Position numbers and translations under genes: made by a program. Below the pieces are notes generated by a model. It searched no databases. It saw only the letters and a program-made list of their open reading frames with translations, and was not told where the DNA came from. From Auriscalpium vulgare (lineage: Eukaryota > Basidiomycota > Agaricomycetes > Russulales > Auriscalpiaceae), in NCBI GenBank assembly GCA_019915015.1, contig JAHBBC010000011.1, forward strand, positions 868,001 to 932,000: DNA of 64,000 nt, written 5' to 3'. Of this stretch, positions 22,468 through 33,754 are shown piece by piece (position 1 is the first letter of the stretch; every line of letters starts with the position of its first letter).

Positions 22468-23188
22468 TTACGTCCAACGAGTCTGCGAGGATTGTCAGCT
22501 GCACGGCGGGGTCCAAGGGAAAGGGATAACGCACCTCTGGGTTGGCTTGGAACTTAGAATACGATTCCCGATTGAAAAAACTAACTTCGGTCTCGTTTTC
22601 TGAGAGCAGGAAACAGCCGGACGGGCATCAGCGGATCCCCTTCGCTGATGGGAGGGAGCAATGTCGGGCAGAGGCAACGTACCGAAACCGCACTCCTCCA
22701 GCGTCTTGCTGTCTTCGTCGAGGATCCAGTCATCGTGATCGAGGTTGATGATGAGATTAGTCGTCTGCGCACGACATGAGCGCTCTCGCACAGAGTCTGT
22801 ATGGACTGAATGACATGCCTTCGCGCCGTGGGCCCGTGTGTACAGTTTCAGGGTGTCTATCTTGACGTCAAGAGCCGCTAAGGAAGAGGAAGGGCGGGAC
22901 TGACCAAAGGTTGTGGTGCGATACGGCTTCCATCCCGGCTGCGTGCGAATGGCTATTGGCGGCGAGGTGTGAGACAGGGCGGCTCCGAGGTAAGAGGAGA
23001 AGTCTCTCACCTTCCCGGACGATGACTTTGAGCTCTCCCACCGTCGTCTTCTCGAGGTTCACGGGACGAAGAACGAGGCTACGCTCTGTGCGAAACTCGA
23101 AGGACTTGATGACGCGGATGGTGAGGGTGGCCGCAGACTTTGGCTGTGCGAGGTTGGTGAGGGTGTCGTCAAAGTCCGTAGACGACAT
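22468..23188 (-). CDS. UPF0538 family protein, 141 aa
   Basis: Six exons: 23011-23188, 22905-22952, 22819-22856, 22683-22764, 22535-22599 and 22468-22482; 426 nt. The family pattern is clear: TLTIRVIKSFEFRTERSLVL, then VGELKVIVRE, TQPGWKPYRTTTFDTLKLYT, NLIINLDHDDWI and the ending NPETRW. The third intron begins with GC (22817-22818) rather than GT; without it the block AKTTNLIINL cannot be joined. The final exon has 15 nt. Biochemical function of the family is unknown. Shares a 254-bp divergent promoter with the GH3 gene. Confidence 0.9.
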
Positions 23189-23380
23189 GCAAGTCCAGGA
23201 CAAATGGAAGACGGAGGCGAGGCAGGAATATGGATCTAATCTTATCATGCGCGGTCGCGCAAGACACTCCGGCACAGAGTCGGCACTCGGACCAGGACGC
23301 TCAGAGTTGTCGAGCCACAGCAGGCCACAGCCGGCGTGCTTTGATCACCGCCCGATGTTTTCCCGCACTCGCCATGCCGT

Positions 23381-23394
23381 GCGGTTATAACCGC
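23381..23394. promoter_or_regulatory. Palindromic TATA-like element before the GH3 gene
   Basis: GCGGTTATAACCGC is a perfect 14-bp inverted repeat with TTATAA at its centre, 49-62 nt before the GH3 ATG. It lies in a divergent promoter, so it could serve either gene. It could also be an operator for a dimeric factor. Confidence 0.4.
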
Positions 23395-23442
23395 GCCCAT
23401 CAATCTCGTTTCCCCGCATTTTCCTAGCCCCGCTTTGTCAAA

Positions 23443-26400
23443 ATGCACATCGCCCCCATCCCCGCTGCCCCGCCCTTTCTCACTGCTTCCGTCGACGACC
23501 TGGTCAAGCAGCTCAAGACAGATGAAAAGATTGCCCTCCTTTCAGGCCCTAACTGGTGGAACACCGCCGCCATCGAGCGCCTCGGCATACCGAGCGTCAG
23601 GATGAGCGACGGCCCCAACGTGCGTGCCCTGACTCGTTTCCCGCTGCCTTTCTCACTGTGCCAACGCAGGGTGTTCGCGGCTCGTCACACTTCCTCCCGA
23701 CTCCTGCTCAATGCCTCCCAGTACGTTTCTGTCATTTCTACCGGCGTCTGTGTTGAAATGGTGTCATAGTGCGCGACCCTGCTCGCAGCAACGTTCGACG
23801 AGGACCTCGTCAGGGAAGTCGGCGAGTTCCTGGCCGAAGAGACAAAGATCAAGTCGTCTGTCATCATCCTCGCCCCGACATGCAATATACAGCGCTCCCC
23901 GCTCGGCGGGAGGGCTTTCGAGTCATTTTCCGAAGACCCTCATTTGTCCGGTGCGTTTGCTCACTTTATCCCCATATGGTATACTGACATGGTTTCCAAG
24001 GCATCTTGGCCGCTGCCTACGTCTCCGGCCTGCAGTCGAAGGGCGTATCCGCCACCATCAAGCATTTTGTCGCGAACGACCAAGAGCATGAGCGGACAGC
24101 GGCCGATTCCGTCATGTCCGACCGGGCCCTGCGAGAGATATACCTATACCCGTGCGCACACTAATGACCGCTCCCCCGTCCCCATTATAGAAGCGCGACA
24201 CGACTAGGTTCATGCTAGCCCAGAAAATTGCTCAGCCGTGGGCATACATGACGTCCTACGGGCGCATCGGCGGCGTGCATGTCTCCGAGAACCCCGACCT
24301 CCTGCAGGGCATCCTCCGCGAGGAGTGGGGATTTGACGGCGCCATTATTAGCGACTGGTGCGCACCGGCAACATCGCCGCTTCTCGCGCACTGATCTCAC
24401 CCGCCCCGCGTCATAGGCACGGCACCTATAGCACTGCGGAAGCCCTCAACGCGGGCCTGGACCTCGAGATGCCGGGCCCGCCGCGCTGGCGCACCGCGAA
24501 CCTCGTGTACCACACCCTCTCGTCGCAGAAACTCTTCCCGGCCACGATCGACGCCCGCGCGGCAAACCTGCTCGCGTTTGTGCAGAAGCTCGCGCGGCGG
24601 AACCCTGAGGTCGTGTACGGTGACGGCGAAGAGCGCTCGCGCGATTCTCCCGAGTTGCGTGCGTTCGCGCGGCGTCTCGCGGCCAATGGCATTGTACTGC
24701 TCAAGAACGACAGTGTTTTGCCGCTCACCTCGGGGCGCGTGCGGCGCATCGCGGTCATTGGGCCAAATGCGCGCGGGAGGGTCATTTCGGGGGGCGGGTC
24801 CGCGGCGCTGAAGCCCACGTATGTCGTCACGCCGTTGGAGGGCATTGTCAACGGTGCGCCGAAAGATGTGGTGGTGAACTACACGGTCGGGTGCTACGGT
24901 GCGTCAGCAAGACTGCTCGGGATTTGCCGTCGTTGATCCTTGCTCCGCCAGCGCACAAGTATTTGCCGACGTTGGAGAACGAGCTGGTGACTCCGAACGG
25001 GAAGGCGGGATGGCTCTGTACCTTCTACGCCCACGACGAGGACGGCAACCCCGACAAGGCGATCGCAGACTTCGTCATGCAAGACACCCGTATCAAGCTC
25101 AACGACTTCCTGCCGGAGGGTTTGACCGAGACGTGGACCATCAAGCTCACGGGACGGCTCACCGTGCAGGAGACCGGTCCGTTTGAGCTAGGTTTGACCG
25201 TTGCTGGTAGGTGCCGGAATCCTACCCGTGCCATGGTTTAAGATTTGCACTCAGGCCGCGCGAAGTTGTGGGTAGATGGAAAGATGACGATTGACAACTG
25301 GACAAAGCAAACCCCGGGAGACTTCTTTTACGGGTAAGTGTTCCTGACTGCTTCTGACGTCTATCACGACCTATATCGGTCTGCAGCCAAGGTACGATAG
25401 AGGAGAAGGCCGTCTTGAACCTTACCGCCGGCAAATCCGTTGGCGTGCTCGTGGAGTACACCAACACGGATCCGCCAGACGGCGAGGAGTCGAAGGACTA
25501 CTCGCAGCCGGCTCTCATGCGCGGTGTGGTACGCCCATGATTCACTTCCTGTCTGCTGTACATATGACTTAGATTTGGTGCTTAACAGCGACTGGGCGGA
25601 GCCGCCAAAATTGATCCGAAGAAGGCCATAGAGGAAGCCGTCAAGCTGGCCTCGGAGTCAGACGCCGTGGTCATCGTTGGGGGTCTCACTCCAGAGTGGG
25701 AGAGCGAAGGCTTTGACCGCCCGTCACTCTCCCTTCCCGGCCTGCAGGACGAGCTCATCAGCAAGGTCAGCAAGGCCAACATGAAAACCGTGGTCGTCCT
25801 CCAAGTAGTACGTCTGCGCACGCGATCTCTTCTGCGTGGCGATTAATTTATCGCGCGATCCAGGGGTCGGCCGTGGCGATGCCTTGGGTGCGAAGCGTCG
25901 CGGGGGTCGTGCAGGCGTGGTATCAGGGCAACGAGGTCGGCAACGCAATCGCGGACGTGCTGTTCGGCGCGGTCAATCCGTCGGGACGCTTGCCGCTCAC
26001 GTTCCCCGTGCGCGTCGAGGACATCGCCGCGTACCCGAATCTCTACAGCGAGAACGGCCAGATACAATACCGTGAGGACCTGTTCGTCGGATACAAGCAC
26101 TATCAAGCACGCAACATCCACCCACTCTTCCCCTTCGGGTGAGCTTCTGCCGCTCCGTGCCCCCCTGCCCATGCTAATGATATCCACCACGCAGGCACGG
26201 ACTCTCATACACCTCCTTCGAGTTGTCCGACCTGGAGATCTCCGAGCCTAGCACCGTGGCGGGCGGCGCGGACCTCCGCGTCACGGTGTCCGTAACGGTG
26301 ACGAACACGGGCGCCGTGCGCGGGTCGGAGGTCGTGCAGCTGTACGTCGCGTACCCGGACGTCGGCGTCACGACGCCCGCGCTGCAGCTGCGCGGCTTCG

Positions 26401-26606
26401 CGAAGGCGCGCGACCTCGCGCCGCAGGAGGCGCGGCAGGTGACGATCACGCTGGACCGATACGCGGTGTCGTTCTGGGACGCGCCGAGGAATACGTGGCG
26501 CGTGGCGGCTGGCACGTATGGCGTGTTTGTGGGCCCGAGTAGTGTGGATCTGCCGTTGGAGGGCAAGCTCGATGTGCGCGAGAGCTTTAAGTGGAATGGG
26601 GTATAG
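23443..26606 (+). CDS. Beta-glucosidase, glycoside hydrolase family 3 with PA14 domain, 856 aa
   Basis: Twelve exons: 23443-23619, 23670-23720, 23770-23950, 24001-24151, 24208-24357, 24417-24898, 24952-25206, 25255-25333, 25387-25528, 25589-25804, 25864-26138 and 26195-26606; 2571 nt. Order of domains: GH3 barrel ([21 protein letters not shown]; nucleophile Asp236 in GAIISDW), second GH3 domain interrupted by a PA14 module (about residues 395-540, with [16 protein letters not shown]), then fibronectin-type C-terminal domain ([11 protein letters not shown]). Known reaction: releases terminal beta-D-glucose from oligosaccharides or glycosides. The N-terminus ([13 protein letters not shown]) is not a signal peptide, so this looks like an intracellular enzyme of the bglI type, fed by cellobiose or glucoside import. 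Confidence 0.95.
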
Positions 26607-26826
26607 TGGGGATCATCATGGCAGGATGGATTAAATAATGTAACTACTCACTGTCATAGACATAAGTTTATCGGATGAAAATATTCCCTGCGTATGCACA
26701 GCGAAGTATATTGTTTGTCCAGAGTTCGTCGAGCGGGTGCTCCTGGCGCATAGCCAGTGGTGGCACGGCGCCTGGTAGCCGCTCGATCGAGCGCTTGAAG
26801 TCCGCCCACCTCACTTCGACGCTCAG

Positions 26827-29692
26827 ATGGCCGTAGTCCTCGCCGCCGACGCCCCTTCATCCCCGACGTCGGCGCGACCACCGCCATCTGCGTTGACGAC
26901 GCTCCCCCAGATCCTTTCCGCGCTCTCCTCGCTTGAGTCCGAAGAGGCCGACCTCTCTAACTCGCTCTCCGCGCTCCTCGCCGACCAGCAGCCCATCCTC
27001 CACTCCCTCGCTCGCCTCCAGTCCCTCGTGCCGCGCCTTGACGAGCTCCACTCCGATGCATACCTCCTCTCGGACAGGGTCACCGCGACCGCACGCACGG
27101 CGGACCGCGTAGGCGGGCGCGTGCGCGCACTGGACGAGGAGATGCGTCGTGTGCGCGAGGCGAGCGACAGGGTGGGGCAGGTCATGGAGCTCAAGGTCAG
27201 ATCGTCGTCAGTATACGTTGTCTGTGTGCTGATGTGTGTGCTGCCAGTCGTCGCTGTCTGCGCTGCGGTCGGCCATTAACATGCAGGACTGGGAGTCGGC
27301 GACGCGACATTGTGCGCGCGCTATGGCGCTGCCTGACGAAGTGATATGCGGCCCGTTCGCAGAGACAGCTGTCGTACGTCCACCTCTGTCCTGCAATTCC
27401 CTGAGTCCCTGGTGACGTCCTTGGATCCACAGCCCACGGCGGAAAGCCATCTGCCTCCAGCCCAGACACTGGAAGCCGCGCGCGAAGAGCTGCTTGAGAT
27501 CTTCCAGCACAACTTCACAGAGGCGACGCAATCGCGCGACGCCGTCGCCACGACGCGTTTCTTCAAGCTGTTCCCTGCGATTGGCTGGGAAGCCGAGGGC
27601 CTGGAGGCATACGCATCGTTCATTGTGGACCTAGTCAAAGTACGCCCGCCTGCTTCCGCCAAAAGTACATTCCTGTGCGCGACCGTCGCCCGCCCAGTCC
27701 TGACCAGCCGCTCACACAGCGTCTTCGCCGCTGTACTACATCACCGCGCTGACCGCGCTCTTTGAGAGCATAGCGAAGATCGTGGACCAGCATCAACCGG
27801 TGGTGGAGAGCTACTATGGCTCGGGAAAGATGGCGAGCGTGATCACGCGTCTGTTGCAGGAGTGCGATCGCATGTCGAAAAGCCTCATTGAGGGTTGGGA
27901 GGAGGAGAGGATGATGAAGAGAAAGGTGCGTGCGTCCGGGAATGTTGCCGGTGTACCATCTCACCCAGTGGCAGCTCATGGACATTGCGACCGTGACTTT
28001 CCCTTCTGTGCCCTCATCGTCAACTGCTGCACGAAGACCTGGGCCTGCCGCTGCGCCTGAGGATGAAGTAAACCCGCGAGATATTGACAAGGTCATCTCT
28101 GAGGCCGCGGGAATGGCTGGTTGTTGGAATCTCTTCCGCCGATTTCTCCTAGACCGGTTAAAGGTATGTTGCATATACTTCTCTCATCTACATCATCTTA
28201 TGAGTGCTCAGAACGACACGGACGATGAGCAAGGATCGGAGACTGTGCCTACTACACCTGCGAGAGCCCATCCACCACCTTCGCCCAAACCACCACCTAT
28301 CCGGGGTGTCTCTGAACATGCATCAGAGGAATTGAGAGCAGTCGAGACATCGGCATGCAATCAACTCTTCGACAATCTGCTGACAACATACTACAGCCCA
28401 CTAGAAGTATGGTACACCCGCAGCGCCATCGACACAGTGCGTCCTCTCATTACCACCTCGACTTCTTACACTCACAGCCCCGCAGGCCCATCGCCTCTCC
28501 TCCCCAGACGCGATGCAGGCACCTGCGACGACGACGACCCCAGACGACGCGTTCTACATCTTCAAGGTCGTGCTCTCGCGCCTCCTGTCAACAGGGTCCG
28601 AAAAGACCGTCGAGCGCACCGCCGCGTCGCTGCGCAACGTGATGGAGAACGACTACGCAGGTGTGATCCGGCGCAAGATGGATGACGTCTACCGCAACGC
28701 GGGCGTCGGGCGAGGGGAGAAGGCCGAGCGGGACAGTCGACAGGCGTTCATCGTGCGTGACTTTCCCGGGTTTGACTTTGACTGAGGGGGTTGTTTATCG
28801 CCGACAGATTTTGCTAAATGATCTGGACGTGTCGGCCTCGCATATGGAGCGCCTCATCAAGGATCTGCTTGCAGCACCCATGATACCGCAGAGCTTCCTC
28901 GAGGACGAGACTGAAGCCGCGCGAGCCAGCATCTCCTCCTTTAACACGCTCGTGCCAAAGTTCCGTTCCATCCTCCGCGTAGGTCATCATCTCGCGAAAT
29001 TATTTGCGCTGTCTCATTGTCTCCCAGGCCGGCATCGAGCAGCTGTTCAACCAACTATTGCGGCCGAAGCTGCGCACACTGCTTGCAGATGTGTACAAGG
29101 ACGTGTCGTACGTACTAGACGAAGACGCATACACCGCGGCGGAATACCAGGACATTGTGCGCAAGCGTTTCGTGAAGGCGTGGGAGGGGCTCGTCGACGG
29201 GTACAAGGTGAATTCACACCACACCTGAGCTCGAGCAGAGCGCGCTGACCCGTACGCAGGAAACGCTCACGGAGAGCAACTACCGGCTGTTCTTTGGGCT
29301 TGCGCTGGACGTACTCATCCGGCCTTGGGAGAAGTTTGTCGTTGGGATGAGATACAGCGAGGTGCGATCACTTCCGCTGCGCGTAGTTTCTTTGGTCTCA
29401 CTACATTGCGAAGCTCGGCGCGATCCGATTCGACCGCGACCTGCGCGCGATCACGACCTACCTATTCTCGCAAACCGCGTTTGGCGATGTGCGCGACAAG
29501 TTTGTTCGGCTGCAGCAGATCTCAACGCTGCTCAACCTCGATGTGGTGCGTAGCTCGTTTCATATGATATTTGTGGTGTAAGTTGATGGGTGTTGGCAGG
29601 AGGAGGATGTGGACGAGTTCTATAATAGCTCAGGGATTCCGTGGAAGTTGAGTGACGTGGAGGCGCGGACGATTGCGGGGCTGAAGGCGTAA
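26827..29692 (+). CDS. COG4: Conserved oligomeric Golgi complex subunit 4, 763 aa
   Basis: Twelve exons: 26827-27195, 27248-27373, 27433-27664, 27720-27925, 27975-28163, 28212-28436, 28486-28752, 28808-28978, 29028-29207, 29260-29361, 29414-29545 and 29600-29692; 2292 nt. The N-terminal third is helical/coiled (heptad Leu, LSALLADQQPILHSLARL). Diagnostic blocks are FFKLFPAIGWEAEGLEAY, SSPLYYITALTALFESIAKI, the GAIRFDRDLRAITTYL segment with DKFVRLQQISTLLNLDV, and the ending EDVDEFYNSSGIPWKL. Known role: lobe A of the COG tether, needed for intra-Golgi retrograde traffic and glycosyltransferase placement. Start chosen as the ATG opening the helical region; a short Pro/Ser-rich leader precedes it. 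Confidence 0.93.
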
Positions 29693-29862
29693 ACGTGTTG
29701 TGGGTTGGTGTGTGCGACTCGGAGTGGCATTGTAATAAACTTGGTACGATGCACACGGGCCGCATACCATGCGTCTCAACATCAAACCCTAATCAAGATC
29801 GCAAATTAACAGTACAACTTCCTTGGAACAGATGCGCCAATGTAATCATTCGAGTCTACTTC

Positions 29863-30803
29863 TCACCCGCGGCGCAATGCGTCCAGCCGTGCTTGCAGCG
29901 CGTCTTCGTCAGACAGCCCACCACCTCCGGACGATCCGCTCGGAGCGGTTGGTGCTGGTGCGGCGGCTTCTCCGAGGGCGACTGGCTGTCTTTCGGTGAG
30001 CGTAGATGCCGTCGCGAGGCCCGTTGGCGCATCGGTGAGCTGAGCGAAAGTGCAGCGTGAGCGGCATTGTCTCCGCAGAGAGGGGGAACACGCACCTGCT
30101 GGGAGAGATTGACGCCGATCTCGTCAAGGACCTCCTTGAGGATCTTGTCGCCCTCCTCCTCCTCGTCCTCGAGGTCGTCGTCCATGACGTCGTCGACGGC
30201 GTCACTCATCATCTCCTCCTTCATGTCCATCGTTGCGCTCTCGCGCTCGAACTCGTTCATGATGCGCTGGATCTGCGGCAAGTTGAGCCCGCGATTCATT
30301 CCCTTCATCGCCTGCACATGAGTCAGTGTCAGCGAGCGAGTTGGTGCATGATTGGGAGAGAGACGCACGCGCGTGGCTCCGCGCATCGCGTCGGCCATCT
30401 GCTGGTTGCTGCGCAGCGTCTGTATGCGCAGGCCGACTGCCTGCAGCTGCGTGCGCATCTGGTAGAACTTCTGCACGTATCGGCGCGTGCGCACGAGGTC
30501 CTTCGCCATAATCTTGCATGCATTCTTTATGTCCGCGATGTCAGCCAAGCGGACAGGTGCCAAAGGCAGGACGCACAAGCTGGCCGGCCTTTGCGCTCTT
30601 CTTGATGTCCATGATGAGCTTCTTCTCGGACTGCTCGAGCTTTGCGCGCTCGCGGTCGAGCTCGCGCTGCGCCTTGGCGAGGGCGCGCTGGTGCTGGCGC
30701 AGGCGCTCTGCGGGCGTGACGGTGCGGCCGAAGAGCGATTCCTGGGGGGTGCTCGCATTGAGTGTGCACGACGAGGGCGGCGAGGACGTACGATGATGTT
30801 CAT
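29863..30803 (-). CDS. VPS2: ESCRT-III subunit VPS2 (CHMP2A type), 241 aa
   Basis: Five exons: 30792-30803, 30577-30741, 30369-30524, 30096-30311 and 29863-30039; 726 nt. The Snf7-type basic helical hairpin is seen in ESLFGRTVTPAERLRQHQRA, the VPS2 signature in KAGQLNACKIMAKDLVRTRRY and the acidic autoinhibitory helix in DVMDDDLEDEEEEGDKIL. The last residues, DEDALQARLDALRR, form a MIM1 motif that binds the MIT domain of Vps4. Known role: caps Snf7 polymers and recruits Vps4 in multivesicular body sorting and membrane scission. First coding exon has only 12 nt (MNII). Confidence 0.95.
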
Positions 30804-30910
30804 GGTGGGCGGGGAGTTGCAGTACTACTAGTAGTACTCGCCGCGGCCCGCAGTATCCTCAGTGTACTGCGCCACTGTGGCTGCCGCCGAACGCCTCGTC
30901 ATTGACCTTC
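30804..30910. promoter_or_regulatory. 107-bp divergent promoter, VPS2 / CUZ1-like gene
   Basis: Only 107 bp separate the two ATGs, so the core promoters and 5' leaders must be shared or overlap coding sequence. No TATA box; GC-rich block CTCGCCGCGGCCCGC near the middle. Confidence 0.55.
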
Positions 30911-31890
30911 ATGGATCTCGCGCCCATCGGTGCACACTGCTCGCTGTCGTCCTGCAACCAGCTCGACCTCCTCCCCATCCGCTGCAGGTGCGACGCGCAC
31001 TTCTGCAGGGACCACATCTTCCCCGATCGCCACGACTGCCCCGTCGACCCGTCCCATGCACTCAAGCAGGCGCCCGCCCTCGAGAAACTACGCCGGTGCG
31101 CGTTCGTGTCGTGCAAGAAACCGAGTCTCGAGGCCTACACGAGTAGCCCCGCTGAGGCGAACGAGGAGCCTGCTCGCATAGCAGCCCTCTGCACGCGATG
31201 CAAGCTTGGCTACTGTGCATCGTGCGTGCCCTCAAACTTCTATGCTACCTCAATCCAATGGCGCGATCTCGTAGACATCGAAGTCCCATGCAACATGCTT
31301 GCCCATTCGATGAGCCCAAAGCTCCATTGAAGAACGAAGCTGCCCACGCGCTGCTCGCAAAACACTTCCCCGTGTCCACCTCTGCGTCGAAGCCCACTGC
31401 CTCGGCCAAGAAGAAGCTGCCCACAGATCCTAAGAAGCTCGCACAGCTGCGCAAGATCGAGGGAATGAAGATGCGGCGCTCTGCACTGCCTGGCGACCCC
31501 AGGGAGAAGGCGAGCTCCGTGCCAGTGGACCAACGGCTTCATCTCAAGGTCAGCGCTCCGGAGTGGAATACAGTTGAGAAAGTGGTTTGGTTGCGCAAGG
31601 TATGTTGTGCTCTGCTGTGTTACATACCCGTTGGAGAGCCATCGATGGCCTGCAGACGCAAGGCACGGGCAGGGCACTCGACCTACTGGCTGAACAGTTG
31701 AAAGTGCCGTCCTCTGATTCTTCGGTATGTGATCTTATGGGAGTCTTTGGCAGGCTGCTCAGGTGGCGTGCAGCCTATCCATTTGGCAAGAGTCGACTTG
31801 GATGAACCCTCGGTCCTGGCTAACGACAAGACTCTCGGGGAGCAGGTAGATGACGGTTCTTCCATAATAATTACCAACGTATCTGTTTGA
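30911..31890 (+). CDS. CUZ1: AN1-type zinc finger protein, CUZ1/ZFAND1 type, 273 aa
   Basis: Four exons: 30911-31221, 31275-31599, 31656-31724 and 31774-31890; 822 nt. Two AN1 fingers: the first with HCSLSSCNQLDLLPIRCRC and HDC, the second with RCAFVSCKKPS...LCTRCKLGYC...H..HAC. A Lys-rich linker precedes a ubiquitin-like C-terminal domain (TGRALDLLAEQLKV...LGEQVDDGSSIIITNV). This architecture matches yeast Cuz1 and human ZFAND1. Known role: recruits Cdc48/p97 and the proteasome under arsenite stress and to stress granules. The ORF was read through a possible donor at 31852 because the translated tail fits the domain end. Confidence 0.9.
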
Positions 31891-32717
31891 TTACTCCGGC
31901 AGGAAGTTCATGAAAGGTTGATGTGCAAGACGGGGCACGCCCGTAAGGAGAATTTGAGTCCAGAGTCCAGCCTTGCACGCCTCAATCAACCCATCGAGCT
32001 TGGCTCTTTGATGTGTGAAGCAGTACCGCAACGCTGGCGCGGCGTCCCCGGACCTGGCGTCAGTTCTTCCCTACATTAAGAATGGCGTCTCCGGCACAAT
32101 GGCCGCCACCCACGTCTCCCACCGATAGACTTATTTCCCTATGCCAAATCGTGCCATAAACCAGCGTCAGCCAACGATACTATCCACCGGCTTTTGACCG
32201 TCCAGACGCCCGCCGAACACGTATGGTTCTGACTTCTCACAAGCTGGTCGCCCGAATTACCTACCTGGTTGTCCGTTTTGTCCGATCGCCCGATCATGAT
32301 TTTTCCCAATGTACTCGCCAAGTGCTCGCTCCCGGAAGGTTCGTGTGTAAACTGGTACGGCTGGGACGTCCATCCTGTTTGCTACCTCCAGCTCGTGAAA
32401 GCCGACGCCTTTTTGTGGGGTCCTCTTGGCGGCCTTGGGACGCAACCGCGACCACACTCACTGTATGCTGCGATCTTGGTCGACACCTACCGGATGACGG
32501 AAGATCTGATTCAGAACAACGGAGGTTGTATCCACCCGCACGTCGCTGCAGATCTCCGTTCGTTTAAAATCGAGGATGACTTGGACAACTTTCCTCTACA
32601 GCTAGTCCGCTCATTTCTTCATTCTTCTTCTTCGGTACTGGTTACCTTCAGCTTTGACGATAACTACATCCGACGTTCCTTCATCATCACACTACCATCT
32701 CCTACTCTTCAACAACC
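31891..32717. other. Intergenic, no gene recognised
   Basis: About 830 bp. The plus-strand frame 32269-32742 is long but its translation shows no family, and it runs into the signal-peptide gene in another frame, so it is not called. The right end is the promoter/leader of the secreted-protein gene. Confidence 0.45.
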
Positions 32718-33473
32718 ATGTGCGTCTCCGTTGCCTTTGTAACTCTCGCTCTCTCCGTTGTGTCGGCTCCCGCCTTCGCCGCTCCGGTCGCTGCTCGCGT
32801 GGATGGCACAAGGTGAGGATAGCCTTGTCAAAGCTCCCTCGTTCGCACCTTGTTGACTTCGACCAATAGCATCTTGAGCCGCCAGGAAGTCTCAGGCGCC
32901 CTCAGCCTCGGGCCGTTGATCAAGCCATTCCTCACGGGCGTGCACGCCGGAGACACACTCAATTGCATCTTCAACGGCGGCCAGCAGTCGCAGCGTCGCC
33001 AGGATACCGACGCTGACCAGGACACCGACATTGACCACTGACCAGGACCCCAACTTCGGCGCCGGCGACAGAAACTGAGTTCGAGCAGGACGAGGAAAAA
33101 GGGGACCAGCACTGCCCAAAATGTCATCACTGCCGTCGGCACAGCAATCGACGGCGCAAACGCGATCAACGGAATTGTCCAGACGGCGCAACAGGCGCAG
33201 CAGTCGCAGCAGGCGCAACAGTCGCTGCAGACGCAACAGGCGCAACAGACGCAGCAGACGCAGCGCCGCCAGGACGACTCAGAGAAGTTCAGCATCGGCT
33301 CGTTTCCCAAGCTCGTCAAGCCGTTCCTCACGGGCGTGGATATCGCAGACCAGCTCTTGAACGGCAGCCAGTCGTACGTCCCTCCCATTCATCCCTTTCC
33401 ATGCCTCCGCTGACATGTATATCAATACTCTCTTACCAGTCAGAAGCGCGAGGACATTGCAGACATTGAGTGA
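32718..33473 (+). CDS. Small secreted Gln-rich protein with a duplicated motif (possible in-frame stop)
   Basis: Exons 32718-32812, 32870-33373 and 33440-33473 keep one frame. A signal peptide is evident (MCVSVAFVTLALSVVSAPAFA). Two copies of a short unit follow: LGPLIKPFLTGVHAGDTLNCIFNGG and FPKLVKPFLTGVDIADQLLNGSQ, the second after a Gln-rich run (QQAQQSQQAQQSLQTQQ). TGA at 33039-33041 lies in frame between them. Three readings are open: a 1-repeat protein ending there; a pseudogene; or splicing of a 51-nt intron (GTCGCC...GACCAG, 32994-33044), which would remove the stop and keep the frame. I recognise no family; secretion is inferred from the N-terminus. Confidence 0.6.
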
Positions 33474-33754
33474 ATGTCGGATCTTCGAGGCCACAAGAAT
33501 GACATTCTCCCCTGACGTCGGGAACGAGTTCACGTTCAATATGTGATGTTGAATTAGGATAGGAGACGCGTCGCAAGGATGATTATGATCTTATGTTTGT
33601 AGTCCGAATGATGAGTATATGCCATGAGCACGTGCGTGTTAGGTGACTGTTTTCACTTGCCGTCCCGGGTCCGGCTTTGCGCTCTGCTTGCATTTCGCTG
33701 GCAACAGCAGCGGGCACATTGATTACAACTTTCTCAACATCCACGCTGCTGATG

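Noticed and set aside
32269..32742. 157-codon plus-strand frame before the secreted-protein gene
   Set aside because: Overlaps the signal-peptide exon in another frame and its translation is compositionally random.
33181..33270. CAG/CAA run as a simple microsatellite
   Set aside because: It is in frame with flanking conserved codons and mixes CAG, CAA, GCG, ACG and TCG, so it is a coding Gln-rich segment.
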